From Bowmanella denitrificans (GTDB lineage: Bacteria; Pseudomonadota; Gammaproteobacteria; Enterobacterales; Alteromonadaceae): 64,000 nucleotides of DNA. The translations under genes and the position numbers were made by a program. Positions 8,694-16,579 of the stretch are shown here, piece after piece. The stretch is taken from NCBI RefSeq assembly GCF_002887595.1, contig NZ_PEBU01000017.1, forward strand, positions 17,003 to 81,002, given 5' to 3'. Position 1 is the first letter of the stretch. Each line of letters starts with the position of its first letter. The notes beneath the pieces are model-generated. The model was not told where the DNA came from and searched no databases. It saw nothing but the letters and a program-made list of their open reading frames with translations.

Positions 8694-9349
8694 AACTGCT
8701 TGTGTGAAAATATGGCGTTTAAAATACGCTCCTCGGTCTGGGCAATCATATCCTGAACTTGCGCCTGAATGGCCCTGGGTTCGTCACCCTTGATGAGATC
8801 CAGTAGGCTGTTTTGTTGATCACCAGAGTAGGGAAAAGATTGGCGGGTTTTAATATACAGCCAGTAAATGCGCATGGCGGTGTCTTCCAGTTGCCGAACC
8901 CAGTCATTCATTAACGGGTAGCCAGCCGGGGCACAAAAAGCCAGATTGATTTCCTTGTTGATTTTTAGCAGCTGCAGAGCGGTTTGGTCGTCTTTAACCG
9001 GCAATAAGCCCTGAATTCTTTTGTTCAACTGGCGAATATGCTCGATATCAATCTTGGCGCCAGCCAGAGAGATCACCTCTGGCAGCAGCATTTTGCGTAA
9101 GGTGAAATTTTGCCTTATTTCCAGCAAGGTTAACGGCGCAACCTGGGTAATGCGAGGTGACAGCGAAACCAGAAATTGCTGGGCAATCAGCCGTTCTATC
9201 AAGTTTCTGGCAATAGTGCGGCTGATGCCGAACATGTCACTGAGAATATTCTCAGACACCTTGTGACTGGGCGGCAGAGCCTGGGTCACTATAGCGTCCA
9301 TCACGATATTGTATGCCTCGGAGGCATCGTTAATTTTATTTTTGTCCAT
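8669..9349 (-). CDS. GntR-family (FCD-type) transcriptional regulator
   Basis: About 226 residues with an N-terminal winged helix-turn-helix (VSENILSDMFGISRTIARNLIERL) and a C-terminal all-helical FadR-like ligand domain (QNFTLRKMLLPEVISLAGA...). FCD regulators usually respond to small carboxylates or amino acids. ATG at 9349 is chosen; an upstream TTG at 9379 would add ten residues. It lies convergent to the transporter and divergent to the hydrolase gene. The GGCTGTACAAA element occurs in its own upstream region on its own strand and at two other promoters in the cluster, so local control and autoregulation are likely. Confidence 0.85.
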   Translation of the reverse strand: MDKNKINDASEAYNIVMDAIVTQALPPSHKVSENILSDMFGISRTIARNLIERLIAQQFLVSLSPRITQVAPLTLLEIRQNFTLRKMLLPEVISLAGAKIDIEHIRQLNKRIQGLLPVKDDQTALQLLKINKEINLAFCAPAGYPLMNDWVRQLEDTAMRIYWLYIKTRQSFPYSGDQQNSLLDLIKGDEPRAIQAQVQDMIAQTEERILNAIFSHKQFYTQDLLV

Positions 9350-9456
9350 TTGTGTGCATTGACCTTGGTTGAGGCTCAAAAATTAATACACCAGCTGACC
9401 CATCTATTCAAGCGATAGAGCTACTGATTGCGGAGAATGTTGATGATTTCCTGTAT

Positions 9457-9467
9457 TTTGTACAGCC
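9457..9467 (-). promoter_or_regulatory. GGCTGTACAAA element upstream of the GntR gene
   Basis: Exact reverse-strand copy of the 11-bp element found at 4036 and 10759 (reads TTTGTACAGCC on the plus strand). It sits about 108 bases upstream of the GntR start codon, in the divergent promoter region shared with the hydrolase gene. The TAAAGTGTA block is not conserved downstream here, which argues that GGCTGTACAAA itself is a protein-binding site and not simply a -35 box. Confidence 0.5.
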
Positions 9468-9481
9468 ATATATTGTAAAAA

Positions 9482-9492
9482 GGCTGTTAAAT
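9482..9492 (+). promoter_or_regulatory. Degenerate copy of the cluster element (GGCTGTTAAAT)
   Basis: Plus-strand copy with mismatches in the last bases, preceded by an A-run as at 4036. Together with the minus-strand copy at 9457-9467 it forms an imperfect inverted pair with a 14-base gap in the GntR/hydrolase divergent promoter. GTGT lies at the same distance downstream as in the other plus-strand copies. Confidence 0.35.
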
Positions 9493-9561
9493 TGATTTGC
9501 CAAGCGATATGGTGTTTCTTTCTGGCCCTGTGGGCAGCAACTAAACACAATGGAGTAAAGG

Positions 9562-10707
9562 ATGAAGAAGTGGCAAATATCGGCTCCCCTGGGATTAATA
9601 TTGGTCGCCCTGATTTTTGTGCTGGGCACGCTGTGCTCCGTCTATCAGCTTGTTTCTGCTGGTAAGGAGATAAATCGCAATGCTCTGTGGCTCAATACCA
9701 ATAATGGCGGCATAGACGAATCCTTCTATCTGCAAATAAATGGTGTGCGCCAGTATATCCGGGTCCGTGGCAGGGATTTATCGAATCCGTTGTTACTGGA
9801 TTTACATGGTGGTCCAGGTGGTGCTTTTACACCGCTATCACACCGTTTATTGCTGCCTCTTACCGAGTATTTTACCGTGGTGGAATGGGACCAGCGGGGG
9901 GCCGGACGCTCTATCGCTGATAATCAGGCCGCCAGCGTGACAGACTATGCCACTATGGTCGAGGACGCAGTCGCCGTGATGGAGCATGTAACCCAGCGTT
10001 TTGGACAATCTAAACTGGTGCTGGTGGGGCATAGCTGGGGCAGCATGCTCGGTCTTGGCGTTGTTGCTAAACGCCCTGATCTGGTGTCTGCCTATGTGGG
10101 CGTTGGGCAGGCACTGGGCTGGCAGTCTGGATTTGAAGGCAGTCGCAGGCAGATGATGGTGCTGGCTGAAGAGCAAGGGGATATAGACACCTTTAACGCC
10201 CTGGAGGCGCTTAGCCAGTGGCCGGACGCCGACCAAGGAATGGCGCATATCCAGGCCATACAACAATATGTGCCCCGCTTTGCTGGTTCTATTTATGCGT
10301 TGCGTGACCCTACCGATGACTTTCGCACCCATTTGACTCTGGATGCGGTATTGTCACCGGATACCAGCATCGGTGAACTGCTGAGTTTTATCACAAATTC
10401 CGAGCCTTCACTGGCAACCCGGCAACTCATTCGTGATCTTTACCACTATGAAATCGAGTACCCGCAACATTATGTTTTTAGCGTGCCGATGTTTATTTTT
10501 CAGGGCGAGCATGATCTGCAAACCCCTACCCACCTGGTTAAGAACTGGTTCGAACAGGTCGAATCCCCGCATAAAGAATATGTTGCATTCCAGCATTCCG
10601 CCCACTTTGTGATTAATGAAGAGCCAGGAAAATATTTATATAGCTTGCTAAGTAAGGTCAGACCTATGGCCTTGCAGCCAGTTACAGCCAGCCAATCGAT
10701 GGACTGA
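9562..10707 (+). CDS. Membrane-anchored alpha/beta hydrolase, S33 (prolyl aminopeptidase-like)
   Basis: 381 residues. An N-terminal hydrophobic segment (residues about 8-32) serves as a signal anchor. The catalytic domain carries the oxyanion motif HGGPGG, the VVEWDQRGAGRS block and the nucleophile elbow GHSWGS, all characteristic of the S33 proline iminopeptidase group; a late Asp (GEHDLQTP) and His (FQHSAHFV) complete the triad. It would release N-terminal residues from peptides or hydrolyse related amides, probably in the periplasm. The ribosome site GGAGTAAAGG directly precedes the ATG. Its own promoter region contains copies of the cluster element. Confidence 0.85.
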   Translation: MKKWQISAPLGLILVALIFVLGTLCSVYQLVSAGKEINRNALWLNTNNGGIDESFYLQINGVRQYIRVRGRDLSNPLLLDLHGGPGGAFTPLSHRLLLPLTEYFTVVEWDQRGAGRSIADNQAASVTDYATMVEDAVAVMEHVTQRFGQSKLVLVGHSWGSMLGLGVVAKRPDLVSAYVGVGQALGWQSGFEGSRRQMMVLAEEQGDIDTFNALEALSQWPDADQGMAHIQAIQQYVPRFAGSIYALRDPTDDFRTHLTLDAVLSPDTSIGELLSFITNSEPSLATRQLIRDLYHYEIEYPQHYVFSVPMFIFQGEHDLQTPTHLVKNWFEQVESPHKEYVAFQHSAHFVINEEPGKYLYSLLSKVRPMALQPVTASQSMD

Positions 10708-10758
10708 GCGGGCAAAACCCTTCAATAATGAAAATAAAACAGCCTAAATATGTAAAAG

Positions 10759-10794
10759 GGCTGTACAAAAGATGTTGCGCACGGTTAAAGTGTA
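10759..10794 (+). promoter_or_regulatory. Promoter/operator element GGCTGTACAAA -N16- TAAAGTGTA upstream of M19-like gene
   Basis: GGCTGTACAAA at 10759-10769 and TAAAGTGTA at 10786-10794, with the same 16-base gap as upstream of the TonB receptor although the gap sequences differ. It lies about 140 bases before the M19-like start codon, so a leader is expected. It indicates co-regulation of the two halves of the cluster. Confidence 0.55.
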
Positions 10795-10930
10795 ACCAGT
10801 CCGACTGCCACAGACAGCCATCGCCAGGTTGTTGTCTGAGACGGACAGGCCGGACGGCAGGCATGTGAAGCTGGACCCTTGACACCTAGCATGCCGTTCG
10901 GCCACCCCCACAAAGTGTTGGAGAAAAATA

Positions 10931-12109
10931 ATGAAAACAGTGAGAAACACGAAATATCCACTTAGCCGACGCGCTTTTCTTAAATCTGGTCTGGCCGCCG
11001 CTGTTGCGGTTCCTATGCTGAATTTGGGCAGTTTCAAGGTCTTTGCGGCCAGTGAATCCCGCTACAGTGCCAAGGTGATTGAATTAGTTCAAAGCACGCA
11101 GGTCTTTGATATGTTGTCGCTGATGGCGCCGCTTGGGCAGACCATAAAGGCCGCCACCAGCAAACAACCCAAACTGGAAGATGGCTATGGCCTGGATGAA
11201 AAGTATCTGCGCCTGATTTTGTCCAGTGGCACCGATGTATTTCATCCCGCGGTGGGAGTGGGAGCGGATGAGGCGTTAGCGTTTGTGGCCCGTTTGAATG
11301 CCTTGGCGGCCGAGCATCCGCAGCATTTGCAACGCATCGATAGTATCAGCGATCTGGACAATCTGAAAAAAGGCCAGCGGGTGGGTTTTATTGTTGGCAC
11401 CCAGAATTCAGATCATTTCCGTAGCCTGGATGATATTAACCAGTTTTACACCCTGGGGCAGCGCATCAGCCAGCTAACCTACAACAGTCGCAACCTGATT
11501 GGCACTGGTTCTACCGACCGCAACGACGGTGGCCTGAGCAGCTTTGGTGTAGATGTGGTGCAGCGCATGAATACGCTGGGCATGGCGGTGGATGTGAGCC
11601 ATTGCGGCGACCAAACCACCCTGGATGCTTTTGAGGTGTCCACTAAGCCGGTACTGATTACACATTCCAATGTGCGTGAGCTTGCCGGAGGCCATATTCG
11701 CTGCAAGTCGGCCGAGGCGATCAAAGCCTTGGCGAAATCCGGCGGCGTCATGGGTATTACCGGTATTCGCCAGTTTGTCAGTCATCGCGAGCCCACCAAT
11801 CTGATCAGCATGATTGATCATATTGACTATATCGCCAGGCAGGTGGGGGTGGAATACGTCGGCGTAGGGTCGGATATGGACATGGATGGCTATGATGACA
11901 TTCCTGCGCCCTTTTTGAATATGTTGAAAGCCCAGTATAAGTCCAGTTATGCCTTCAGAGACAAGCTGGACACAGACGGTTTTGACCATCCCAAGCGGAT
12001 CTATGACCTGACCGATGCCTTGTTGCGTCGCGGTTATGGCGAGGCGGACATCCGCTTGATCCTGGGCGGCAATTTTAAACGGGTGCTGGGTGAAATCTGG
12101 CAAGCCTGA
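10931..12109 (+). CDS. Tat-exported M19 (membrane dipeptidase)-like protein lacking several metal ligands
   Basis: 392 residues with a twin-arginine signal (SRRAFLKSG at residues 12-20) and a TIM-barrel M19 dipeptidase domain. Family zinc ligands are an N-terminal HxD pair, a central Glu and two His. Here the HxD position (DGHND in relatives) reads D60-M-L-S-L64, and the central EGGH region reads V-G-T-Q-N-S, so three ligands are missing. The later histidines H224 (VDVSH) and H245 (THSN) and the GSDMDMDG block (D315) remain. M19 enzymes cleave dipeptides, often with a C-terminal D-residue; this one may have a mononuclear site or be a binding protein. Tat export suggests folding before transport. 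First gene of the operon with the serine hydrolase and the epimerase. Confidence 0.8.
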   Translation: MKTVRNTKYPLSRRAFLKSGLAAAVAVPMLNLGSFKVFAASESRYSAKVIELVQSTQVFDMLSLMAPLGQTIKAATSKQPKLEDGYGLDEKYLRLILSSGTDVFHPAVGVGADEALAFVARLNALAAEHPQHLQRIDSISDLDNLKKGQRVGFIVGTQNSDHFRSLDDINQFYTLGQRISQLTYNSRNLIGTGSTDRNDGGLSSFGVDVVQRMNTLGMAVDVSHCGDQTTLDAFEVSTKPVLITHSNVRELAGGHIRCKSAEAIKALAKSGGVMGITGIRQFVSHREPTNLISMIDHIDYIARQVGVEYVGVGSDMDMDGYDDIPAPFLNMLKAQYKSSYAFRDKLDTDGFDHPKRIYDLTDALLRRGYGEADIRLILGGNFKRVLGEIWQA

Positions 12110-12131
12110 GCCAACATTGGAGTCAATCGTT

Positions 12132-14027
12132 ATGACGTTACAGCGCATTATTCTGCTTAATCTCCTGGCCGGGCTCTTGTTCACCCTCAGTGTTCAGGCA
12201 CAAACGGCATTGGATATTAATGATCCTGCTGTGGTCGAAGCCTTTGTAGACGGGGCTGTTAAGCCCACCATGGAACGCGCCCATAACCCCTCCGGGGTGG
12301 TGATGGTGATGAAAGACGGCAAAATTATTTTTGCCAAAGGCTATGGTTACATAGATCTGCAAAAGCGCATTCCGGTGGACCCTGACACCAGTCTGTTCAG
12401 GCCTGGCTCGATCTCCAAACTTTTTACCTGGGTGGCGGTAATGCAGCAGGTTGAGCAGGGAAGGTTGGACCTGGATACGGATGTAAACCGCTATCTTAAG
12501 TCATTCCAGATCGAGGACAGCTGGCCTGGTCAGCCGGTAACCCTGCGCCACATCATGACCCATACCGCTGGCTTCGAAGACGGTGGGCTGGGCTACTTGA
12601 TTGTTGACGACCCTGAGCGCCTGATGCCGCTGGCCGAATCTTTGGCCAAATATCAGCCACAAAGAGTCAATCCCCCTGGTATGCATACGGCTTATTCTAA
12701 CTGGGCAACCGCGCTGGCCGGGCTGATTGTACAAAACGTTGCCGGCCAGCCCTTTAATGACTATGTACAGAGGCATATTTTTGCTGTGCTGGATATGCAA
12801 CATTCCAGTTTTGCAGAACCTTTGCCAGCGGATTTGCAGCCGCGTATGGCCAAAAACTATAAGTACCACCCCCGTGGTGAGCAGGAAATCAGTTATGAAC
12901 TGGTGAGCAACTTTGGCCCGGCCGGGGCGATGGCTACCACCGCGCTTGATATGAGCAAGTTTGCCGGTGCGTTGTTGAATGACGGTGAATTTAACGGACG
13001 CCGTATTCTGCAGGCAGATACCTTGCAACGTATGCTGGATGACGGCTTTAGCCATGATCCACGGGTACGTGGCATGGGACTGGGATTACTTTTACGCCAG
13101 TACGGTGCCGACGGCCTGGATATATACGGCCATGATGGTGCGACGCTGATTTTCTTCTCGCATTTTGGTTTGTCCAGACAAGAAAATCTGATGTTGTTTA
13201 CGTCCTTTAGTGGCTCGCCTGGCGGCCCTGAACCCCACAAAGCCCTGGTGAAATCCTTCTATGACGCCTTTTTTCCGCGAGCGGTTGCGGCGATTCCACC
13301 CCCGGCGGATTTTGCCGGGCGAGCAGACAAATATATCGGCACTTACCATAGCTGGCGCAATAACTATAGCCAGGCGGAATCCCTGCGTCGCATGCTTGGC
13401 GAAACCAAAGTCGCGGCATTGGATGACAACACCTTGCTGATTGGTGATAAGCGCTACCTGGAAGTGGACCACAACCTGTTCCGACAGCTAGATGGTTATC
13501 AGCAGATCGCGTTTCAACAGGATGCGGATGGCAGCATTAGCGGGTTTGTGGTGGATGGCATGGGGGTGGCGCAAAGTTATAAAGCGCCACTACAAGACAC
13601 CCTGAATTTTAATCTGCTGTTGCTGGCGTTGTGCCTGCTTATCTTCTGCAGTGTGGTGCTGCGTCTGGTGTATCAGTGGCGTCTGTGGCGCAGCCAAACG
13701 GGTATCGAATATCGTGCCTGGCTGGCGTCTGCTGGATTAGCCTTGAGTAATCTGTTGTTTGTTATTCTGTTACTGACGGCCTTAACCACTGAGTTGCCGG
13801 AGCTGATGTTTAACCTGCCAACCTCTTTTACTTTGGCGCTATGCTTCCCTATCTTGGCGGTACCGCTGCTACTGGCCCATGCTTTTTATGCAGTGCAGAT
13901 TTGGCGCCATCGCCTGTTGGCTGGCAGCTGGGCTCGCATCCGCTATAGCCTGGTAACGCTGGCTGGGTTCGCCATGTTGTGGTTTTGCCTGCACTGGAAC
14001 CTGCTGGGGTTCCACTATTATAGCTAG
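12132..14027 (+). CDS. Serine hydrolase of the beta-lactamase/S12 family with C-terminal membrane domain
   Basis: 631 residues. Signal peptide (LLAGLLFTLSVQAQ), then a class C-like penicillin-binding fold: SxxK as S93-I-S-K96, YxN as Y188-S-N190, and the KTG-equivalent as H334-D-G336. The middle region (about 400-500) is a lipocalin-like extension, and residues about 505-631 contain four hydrophobic helices. Family members include D-aminopeptidases, D,D-carboxypeptidases and esterases. In this cluster a D-amino-acid peptidase role is plausible. ATG at 12132 follows TTGGAG and starts the signal peptide. It lies 22 bases after the M19-like gene and 8 bases before the epimerase, indicating one operon. 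Confidence 0.8.
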   Translation: MTLQRIILLNLLAGLLFTLSVQAQTALDINDPAVVEAFVDGAVKPTMERAHNPSGVVMVMKDGKIIFAKGYGYIDLQKRIPVDPDTSLFRPGSISKLFTWVAVMQQVEQGRLDLDTDVNRYLKSFQIEDSWPGQPVTLRHIMTHTAGFEDGGLGYLIVDDPERLMPLAESLAKYQPQRVNPPGMHTAYSNWATALAGLIVQNVAGQPFNDYVQRHIFAVLDMQHSSFAEPLPADLQPRMAKNYKYHPRGEQEISYELVSNFGPAGAMATTALDMSKFAGALLNDGEFNGRRILQADTLQRMLDDGFSHDPRVRGMGLGLLLRQYGADGLDIYGHDGATLIFFSHFGLSRQENLMLFTSFSGSPGGPEPHKALVKSFYDAFFPRAVAAIPPPADFAGRADKYIGTYHSWRNNYSQAESLRRMLGETKVAALDDNTLLIGDKRYLEVDHNLFRQLDGYQQIAFQQDADGSISGFVVDGMGVAQSYKAPLQDTLNFNLLLLALCLLIFCSVVLRLVYQWRLWRSQTGIEYRAWLASAGLALSNLLFVILLLTALTTELPELMFNLPTSFTLALCFPILAVPLLLAHAFYAVQIWRHRLLAGSWARIRYSLVTLAGFAMLWFCLHWNLLGFHYYS

Positions 14028-14035
14028 CCGGATAT

Positions 14036-15145
14036 ATGAAAATCATACAAGTTGATATTGCCAATCTGGATGTGCCGATTCGTCATGCAATCAGTACCCC
14101 ACGCGGAACTATCACCGCTGCGCACAATGTGGCGGTGAAGCTGACCACCGACAGCGGCATTTATGGCTGGGGGGAAGCCAGCCCCTTCGCAGCTATTACT
14201 GGTGACAGTCAGCAAAGCAACTATCTGGCAGCCAGACAACTGGCGGAGATTTTACTGGGGCAGGATGCGCTGGCTATAGAATCCAGGGTAGGTGAGCTGT
14301 TCAATGCAACTTGTGGTGAGCCTTCACTTGTCTCTGCCTTTGATATGGCATTCTATGATATCGCCGCCAAGGCGGCCGGTATGCCGCTATACCAGTTTTT
14401 GGGTGGACAATTGCGGGAATTGCGCACCGATATGACTATAGGACTGCAGACTAGCGTGGCTGATACTCTGGCGCAGGCGCAGGAAGTGCTGGCGGCAGGA
14501 TTTGTTGCTATCAAGCTGAAGGTGGGGCGCGATGGCCTTAAGGATGTTGAACACGTAGCGGCAGTACGGGAACTGGCTGGTGCTGATATTGCTATCCGTA
14601 TTGATGCCAATCAGGGCTGGGATCTGCCCACCGCGCTGGCCAGCCTGCGCGCCATGCAAAGCCTTAACCTGGACTACGTGGAACAACCGCTGGCGGCCTG
14701 GAATGTGAGGGGACTGGCAGAGCTCAGGCAGCGACAATCGATTCCTGTTTGTGCCGATGAAAGCCTGTTCAGTCATATTGATGCGCTTAATCTGGCTCAT
14801 ATGGCCGCGGCCGACTATCTGAACATCAAGCTAGGCAAGGCCGGGGGAATTTTTACTGCCCTGAAGATAAGTGCTGTGGCCGAAGCCGCAGGACTTAAAT
14901 GTATGATTGGTTGTTTTGCCGAAAGCCGTCTTGGCGTGTCGGCGGCCGCCCATCTGGCTCTGGCCAGGGGCAATATCCATTTTATCGACCTGGATACCGC
15001 CTATCAGTTCCGGCAGGACCCCATCCGGGGCGGGGTGCGTTACGCAGAACAACATGGCGGGCTTATGCAGATAAGCGACCGCCCCGGCCACGGTGCCGAG
15101 GTGGACGAAAGCTGCTTACGCACCCCGTATTGCATTCGTTTATAG
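14036..15145 (+). CDS. dgcA: Enolase-superfamily racemase/epimerase, DgcA or L-Ala-D/L-Glu epimerase type
   Basis: 369 residues with the muconate-lactonizing subgroup arrangement: acid/base KxK (K160, K162), metal ligands D190, E216 and D241, and the second catalytic lysine K265 in YLNIKLGKAGG. A DxD motif (D318, D320 in IDLDTA) matches the dipeptide-binding signature of L-Ala-D/L-Glu epimerases. The same family includes DgcA, which racemises N-acetyl-D-glutamate made by DgcN; the DUF1611 gene at 6453 makes that assignment attractive. Both reactions convert D-Glu units to L-Glu. Last gene of the cluster; overall conf in family high, in exact substrate moderate. Confidence 0.75.
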   Translation: MKIIQVDIANLDVPIRHAISTPRGTITAAHNVAVKLTTDSGIYGWGEASPFAAITGDSQQSNYLAARQLAEILLGQDALAIESRVGELFNATCGEPSLVSAFDMAFYDIAAKAAGMPLYQFLGGQLRELRTDMTIGLQTSVADTLAQAQEVLAAGFVAIKLKVGRDGLKDVEHVAAVRELAGADIAIRIDANQGWDLPTALASLRAMQSLNLDYVEQPLAAWNVRGLAELRQRQSIPVCADESLFSHIDALNLAHMAAADYLNIKLGKAGGIFTALKISAVAEAAGLKCMIGCFAESRLGVSAAAHLALARGNIHFIDLDTAYQFRQDPIRGGVRYAEQHGGLMQISDRPGHGAEVDESCLRTPYCIRL

Positions 15146-15149
15146 GCCG

Positions 15150-15809
15150 TCAGGGCAGCTCCACCTCTAATTGCCAGCTTTGCTGGCCGCTGGCCCAGTA
15201 CTTGCGTTCAAAGGGGGTCATCGGGTGTTCGGCCTGATAGCGTTCAGGATTGGCTTTGATACCGGCAATGCCAAGGGCCAGGGCAAATTCTTCAATATAC
15301 AAAGGCCAGTTACTGCGTACTGTTAAAGTACCACCCAGTTTGAGAATATCGGCAAAGGAGGCTCCGCCGTGCCAGCGTCTTTTGACATGCATCGACTTGG
15401 GCCAGGGATTGGGGTAGAGCAAAAAGTGCCTTTGCAGGCGCCAGCCGGCCTGATGCGCTAAACGCCAGAAATCATTGAGGTCGGCGCGCAGCACCAGGTA
15501 GTTGTCTTGATCCACCGCATAGCCGCGCTCATGCTTGGCGGTACGCAGCGCCGATTTGTCGACGCCAATGACTTTGGCTTCGGGGTAAAGGCTGGCAATT
15601 ACGGCCGTGCTTTCACCTACCCCGCAGCAGGAATCCAGGATCAGTGGTCCCTGCCAGTTATCCAGCCAGGTCTGGGCCTCGGCAAAGGCATCCAGAGTAT
15701 GTTGATTAAAAGGCTTTTGCGAGTCGCTGGCCAGGTGCCGTTTGACCAACTCTTCCAGCTTCTCGTGAGGCCCGCTCTGGTTACTGGTAACGACTTTTGA
15801 TTCACCCAT
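15150..15809 (-). CDS. TrmB-like class I methyltransferase (paralogue)
   Basis: 219 residues. SAM-binding motif LILDSCCGVGEST, acidic loop VIGVDKS and a TrmB-like LLYPNPWPKSMHVKRRWHG block. TrmB makes m7G46 in tRNA and normally carries P-D-P-W; here it is P-N-P-W, and the protein looks like a divergent paralogue rather than the housekeeping enzyme. The ATG overlaps the stop of the ABC permease gene by one base (TGATG), so translation is coupled to the exporter genes. Substrate unknown; tRNA is the default guess. Confidence 0.75.
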   Translation of the reverse strand: MGESKVVTSNQSGPHEKLEELVKRHLASDSQKPFNQHTLDAFAEAQTWLDNWQGPLILDSCCGVGESTAVIASLYPEAKVIGVDKSALRTAKHERGYAVDQDNYLVLRADLNDFWRLAHQAGWRLQRHFLLYPNPWPKSMHVKRRWHGGASFADILKLGGTLTVRSNWPLYIEEFALALGIAGIKANPERYQAEHPMTPFERKYWASGQQSWQLEVELP

Positions 15810-16579
15810 CAACTGCGGATCCCCACGCCTTTATTGATCAGATGCCAGGCGGTGGCGAATAACGCCAGGTTAAAGGCGACTAATACTGCCAGGGATGTGC
15901 CAATGCCCACATCGGACACGCCGAGGAAACCGTAGCGAAAACCGTTAACCATATACACAACCGGATTGGCCTTGCTAACCCACTGCCAGAATTCAGGCAA
16001 CAAGGTGAGTGAATAAAATACCCCGCCCAGATAGGTCAGGGGGGTCAGCACAAAGGTAGGGATAACACTGATATCATCAAAGGTTTTGGCATACACGGCA
16101 TTCACCAGCCCCGCTGCGGCAAACAAGGTGGCGGTCAATACCAGCGTCGTCACCAGCATCACTGGATGGTGAATCTGAATATCCACAAAAAATAATGACA
16201 CCAGGGTAACAATCAAGCCAACCAATAGGGCGCGTGCCACGCCACCACCAATAAAACCGAGAATAATAATCCAGTTAGATAAAGGCGCAACCAGCAACTC
16301 CTCCACATTGCGCTGGAACTTAGCGCTAAAAAACGAAGAGGAGACATTGGCATAGGCATTGGTGATCACCGACATCATGATCAGGCCGGGAACGATAAAC
16401 TCCATATAACTGAAGCCGCCCATCTGGCCGATGCGGTTACCTATCAGGTTACCAAATATCACAAAGTACAAACTCATCGTAATAGCTGGTGGCACCAGGG
16501 TTTGTACCCAGATGCGCAGGAAACGCGTGCATTCTTTGCGCCACAAGGTTTTCAGGGCGGTAAACTGCAAATTAGCCAT
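15809..16579 (-). CDS. yadH: ABC-2 type permease, YadH-like
   Basis: 256 residues with six hydrophobic segments and the ABC-2 membrane-domain pattern (NVEELLVAPLSNW after the second helix, then LTYLGGVFYSL). Forms the channel of an exporter with the ATPase encoded upstream, with which it overlaps by 8 bases. YadGH is widespread in gammaproteobacteria; its substrate is unknown. The YadH assignment rests on length, motif order and gene order. Confidence 0.85.
   Translation of the reverse strand: MANLQFTALKTLWRKECTRFLRIWVQTLVPPAITMSLYFVIFGNLIGNRIGQMGGFSYMEFIVPGLIMMSVITNAYANVSSSFFSAKFQRNVEELLVAPLSNWIIILGFIGGGVARALLVGLIVTLVSLFFVDIQIHHPVMLVTTLVLTATLFAAAGLVNAVYAKTFDDISVIPTFVLTPLTYLGGVFYSLTLLPEFWQWVSKANPVVYMVNGFRYGFLGVSDVGIGTSLAVLVAFNLALFATAWHLINKGVGIRS

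Noticed and set aside
11474..12184. Open frame of 236 codons antisense to the M19-like gene
   Set aside because: Mirrors the coding frame opposite; no ribosome site or domain, and the plus-strand gene is clearly real.
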